A program made the translations under genes and the position numbers. DNA of 21,852 bases from JANMDR01 sp031376425 (GTDB lineage: Bacteria > Pseudomonadota > Gammaproteobacteria > Burkholderiales > Usitatibacteraceae): assembly GCA_031376425.1 (NCBI GenBank), contig JANMDR010000184.1, positions 1 through 21,852 on the forward strand, given 5' to 3'. The notes beneath the pieces were generated by a model that worked only from the letters and a program-made list of their open reading frames with translations, did no database searches and had not been told where the DNA came from. This document shows, piece after piece, positions 21,471 to 21,852 of this stretch (its first letter is position 1; every line of letters starts with the position of its first letter).

Positions 21471-21852
21471 ATGCGCCCAAACGGTGAAAATATGACGGTT
21501 GTGCATGTATCCAAGCCGTTTTTATGCGATGGTAATCACAAGGTAGGTGCATCTTTGCCAACACGACGAGGGCGTATGCAATACGCCCCTACAGAGGCAG
21601 TTTCACTCCGTTGCTGGCATACAGTATCACTCCGTGTAGGGGCGCATTGCATGCGCCCAAACGGTGAAAATTTGACGGTTGTGCATGTATCCAAACCGTT
21701 CTTATGCGATGGTAATCACAAGGTAGGTGCATCTTTACCAACACGACGAGGGCGTATGCAATACGCCCCTACAGAGGCAGTTTCACTCCGTTGTTGGCAT
21801 ACAGTATCACTCCGTGTAGGGGCGCATTGCATGCGCCCAAACGGTGAAAATT
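21471..21852 (+). CDS. Possible repeat-encoded protein, 60-residue repeats (partial)
   Basis: From an ATG at 21471 one frame is open for 127 codons to the window edge. Because the repeat period is 180 bases, each unit encodes the same 60 residues: MRPNGENMTVVHVSKPFLC, then DGNHKVGASLPTRRGRMQYA, then PTEAVSLRCWHTVSLRVGAH. Of the 5 differences between the two full units, 4 fall on third positions and are silent in this frame; one changes Met to Leu. No ribosome site is evident. The GRMQYAPT segment is what a common REP-type palindrome yields when translated and often appears in dubious hypothetical proteins. It may be a real repeat protein or non-coding repeat DNA that happens to be open. Confidence 0.3.
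   Translation, partial: MRPNGENMTVVHVSKPFLCDGNHKVGASLPTRRGRMQYAPTEAVSLRCWHTVSLRVGAHCMRPNGENLTVVHVSKPFLCDGNHKVGASLPTRRGRMQYAPTEAVSLRCWHTVSLRVGAHCMRPNGEN
21570..21592. repeat. REP-like palindrome, forward orientation (first unit)
   Basis: GGGCGTAT-GCA-ATACGCCC followed by CTAC; the same sequence recurs at 21750-21772. It belongs to the widespread palindromes that read GTAGGGGCG at one end. Confidence 0.8.
21636..21658. repeat. REP-like palindrome, inverted orientation (first unit)
   Basis: GTAGGGGCGCAT followed by TGCATGCGCCC; this is the reverse-complement orientation of the block at 21570-21592, 43 bases away, and it recurs at 21816-21838. Paired opposite REP blocks form a BIME-like unit. 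Confidence 0.8.

Larger units (their letters stand above)
21471..21852 (+). repeat. 180-bp tandem direct repeat running off the window
   Basis: Units 21471-21650 and 21651-21830 align with no gaps and 5 differences (about 97 percent identity), and a third unit begins at 21831. The period is exactly 180. Each unit contains two REP-like palindromic blocks in opposite orientation. The array starts 20 bases after the stop of the preceding gene. Confidence 0.97.

Noticed and set aside
21471..21852. Possible CRISPR array
   Set aside because: The 180-bp units are repeated in full without short repeats separated by unique spacers.

Overview
The window looks like a chromosomal segment of a betaproteobacterium, probably of the Burkholderiales. 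This is inferred from gene content and order (dapA, then a bamC-type lipoprotein, then a YycJ-like metallo-hydrolase), from a FNR/Anr-type box, and from a base composition near half GC judged by eye, not computed. Most of the window is ordinary housekeeping sequence with short patches of rearrangement.

Layout. 1-527 (-): start of a DASS-type anion permease, cut by the window edge. 528-944: control region with two FNR-like boxes and a 42-codon remnant of a universal stress protein (USP) gene, followed by an intact usp (945-1367). 1424-2757: a rearranged patch with a decayed copy of the queA 3' end, the 3' end of an unrecognised gene split by a small inverted-repeat element, and a YefM/YoeB-like toxin-antitoxin pair whose antitoxin start is broken by a 32-bp tandem duplication. 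2758-4043 (-): queA, then tRNA-Leu(CAA) with its own promoter and terminator. 4117-8497 (+): an ABC export system (periplasmic adaptor, ATPase, two different FtsX-type permeases). 8672-11565 (+): dapA, bamC and a metallo-hydrolase. 11708-13052 (-): an alanine-rich repeat lipoprotein and cysE. 13060-13340: second copy of the inverted-repeat element, 7 bases from the cysE start codon. 13465-14700 (+): MFS transporter. 14777-15559 (-): secreted protein with a beta/gamma-crystallin domain. 15915-16367 (+): small lipoprotein. 16527-18684 (+): membrane protein, ECF-type sigma factor and alpha/beta hydrolase in one tight operon. 18799-21450 (+): ExbB-like and ExbD-like motor proteins with a third protein that has a TonB-like N-terminal layout but ends in a beta-sandwich-like domain. 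21471-end: a 180-bp tandem repeat with REP-like palindromes, open in one frame to the window edge.

How the genes work together. The ABC genes form one exporter. dapA starts the lysine/diaminopimelate branch and bamC belongs to outer-membrane protein assembly. The sigma-factor operon may control itself through a promoter resembling the ECF41 type. The last three genes look like a proton-driven inner-membrane motor coupled to an unusual periplasmic effector. The strongest candidates for something new are this motor operon, the 233/281-bp mobile element with TTAA-like targets, the in-frame 180-bp repeat and the broken antitoxin. All coordinates and motif calls were read by eye without database searches.
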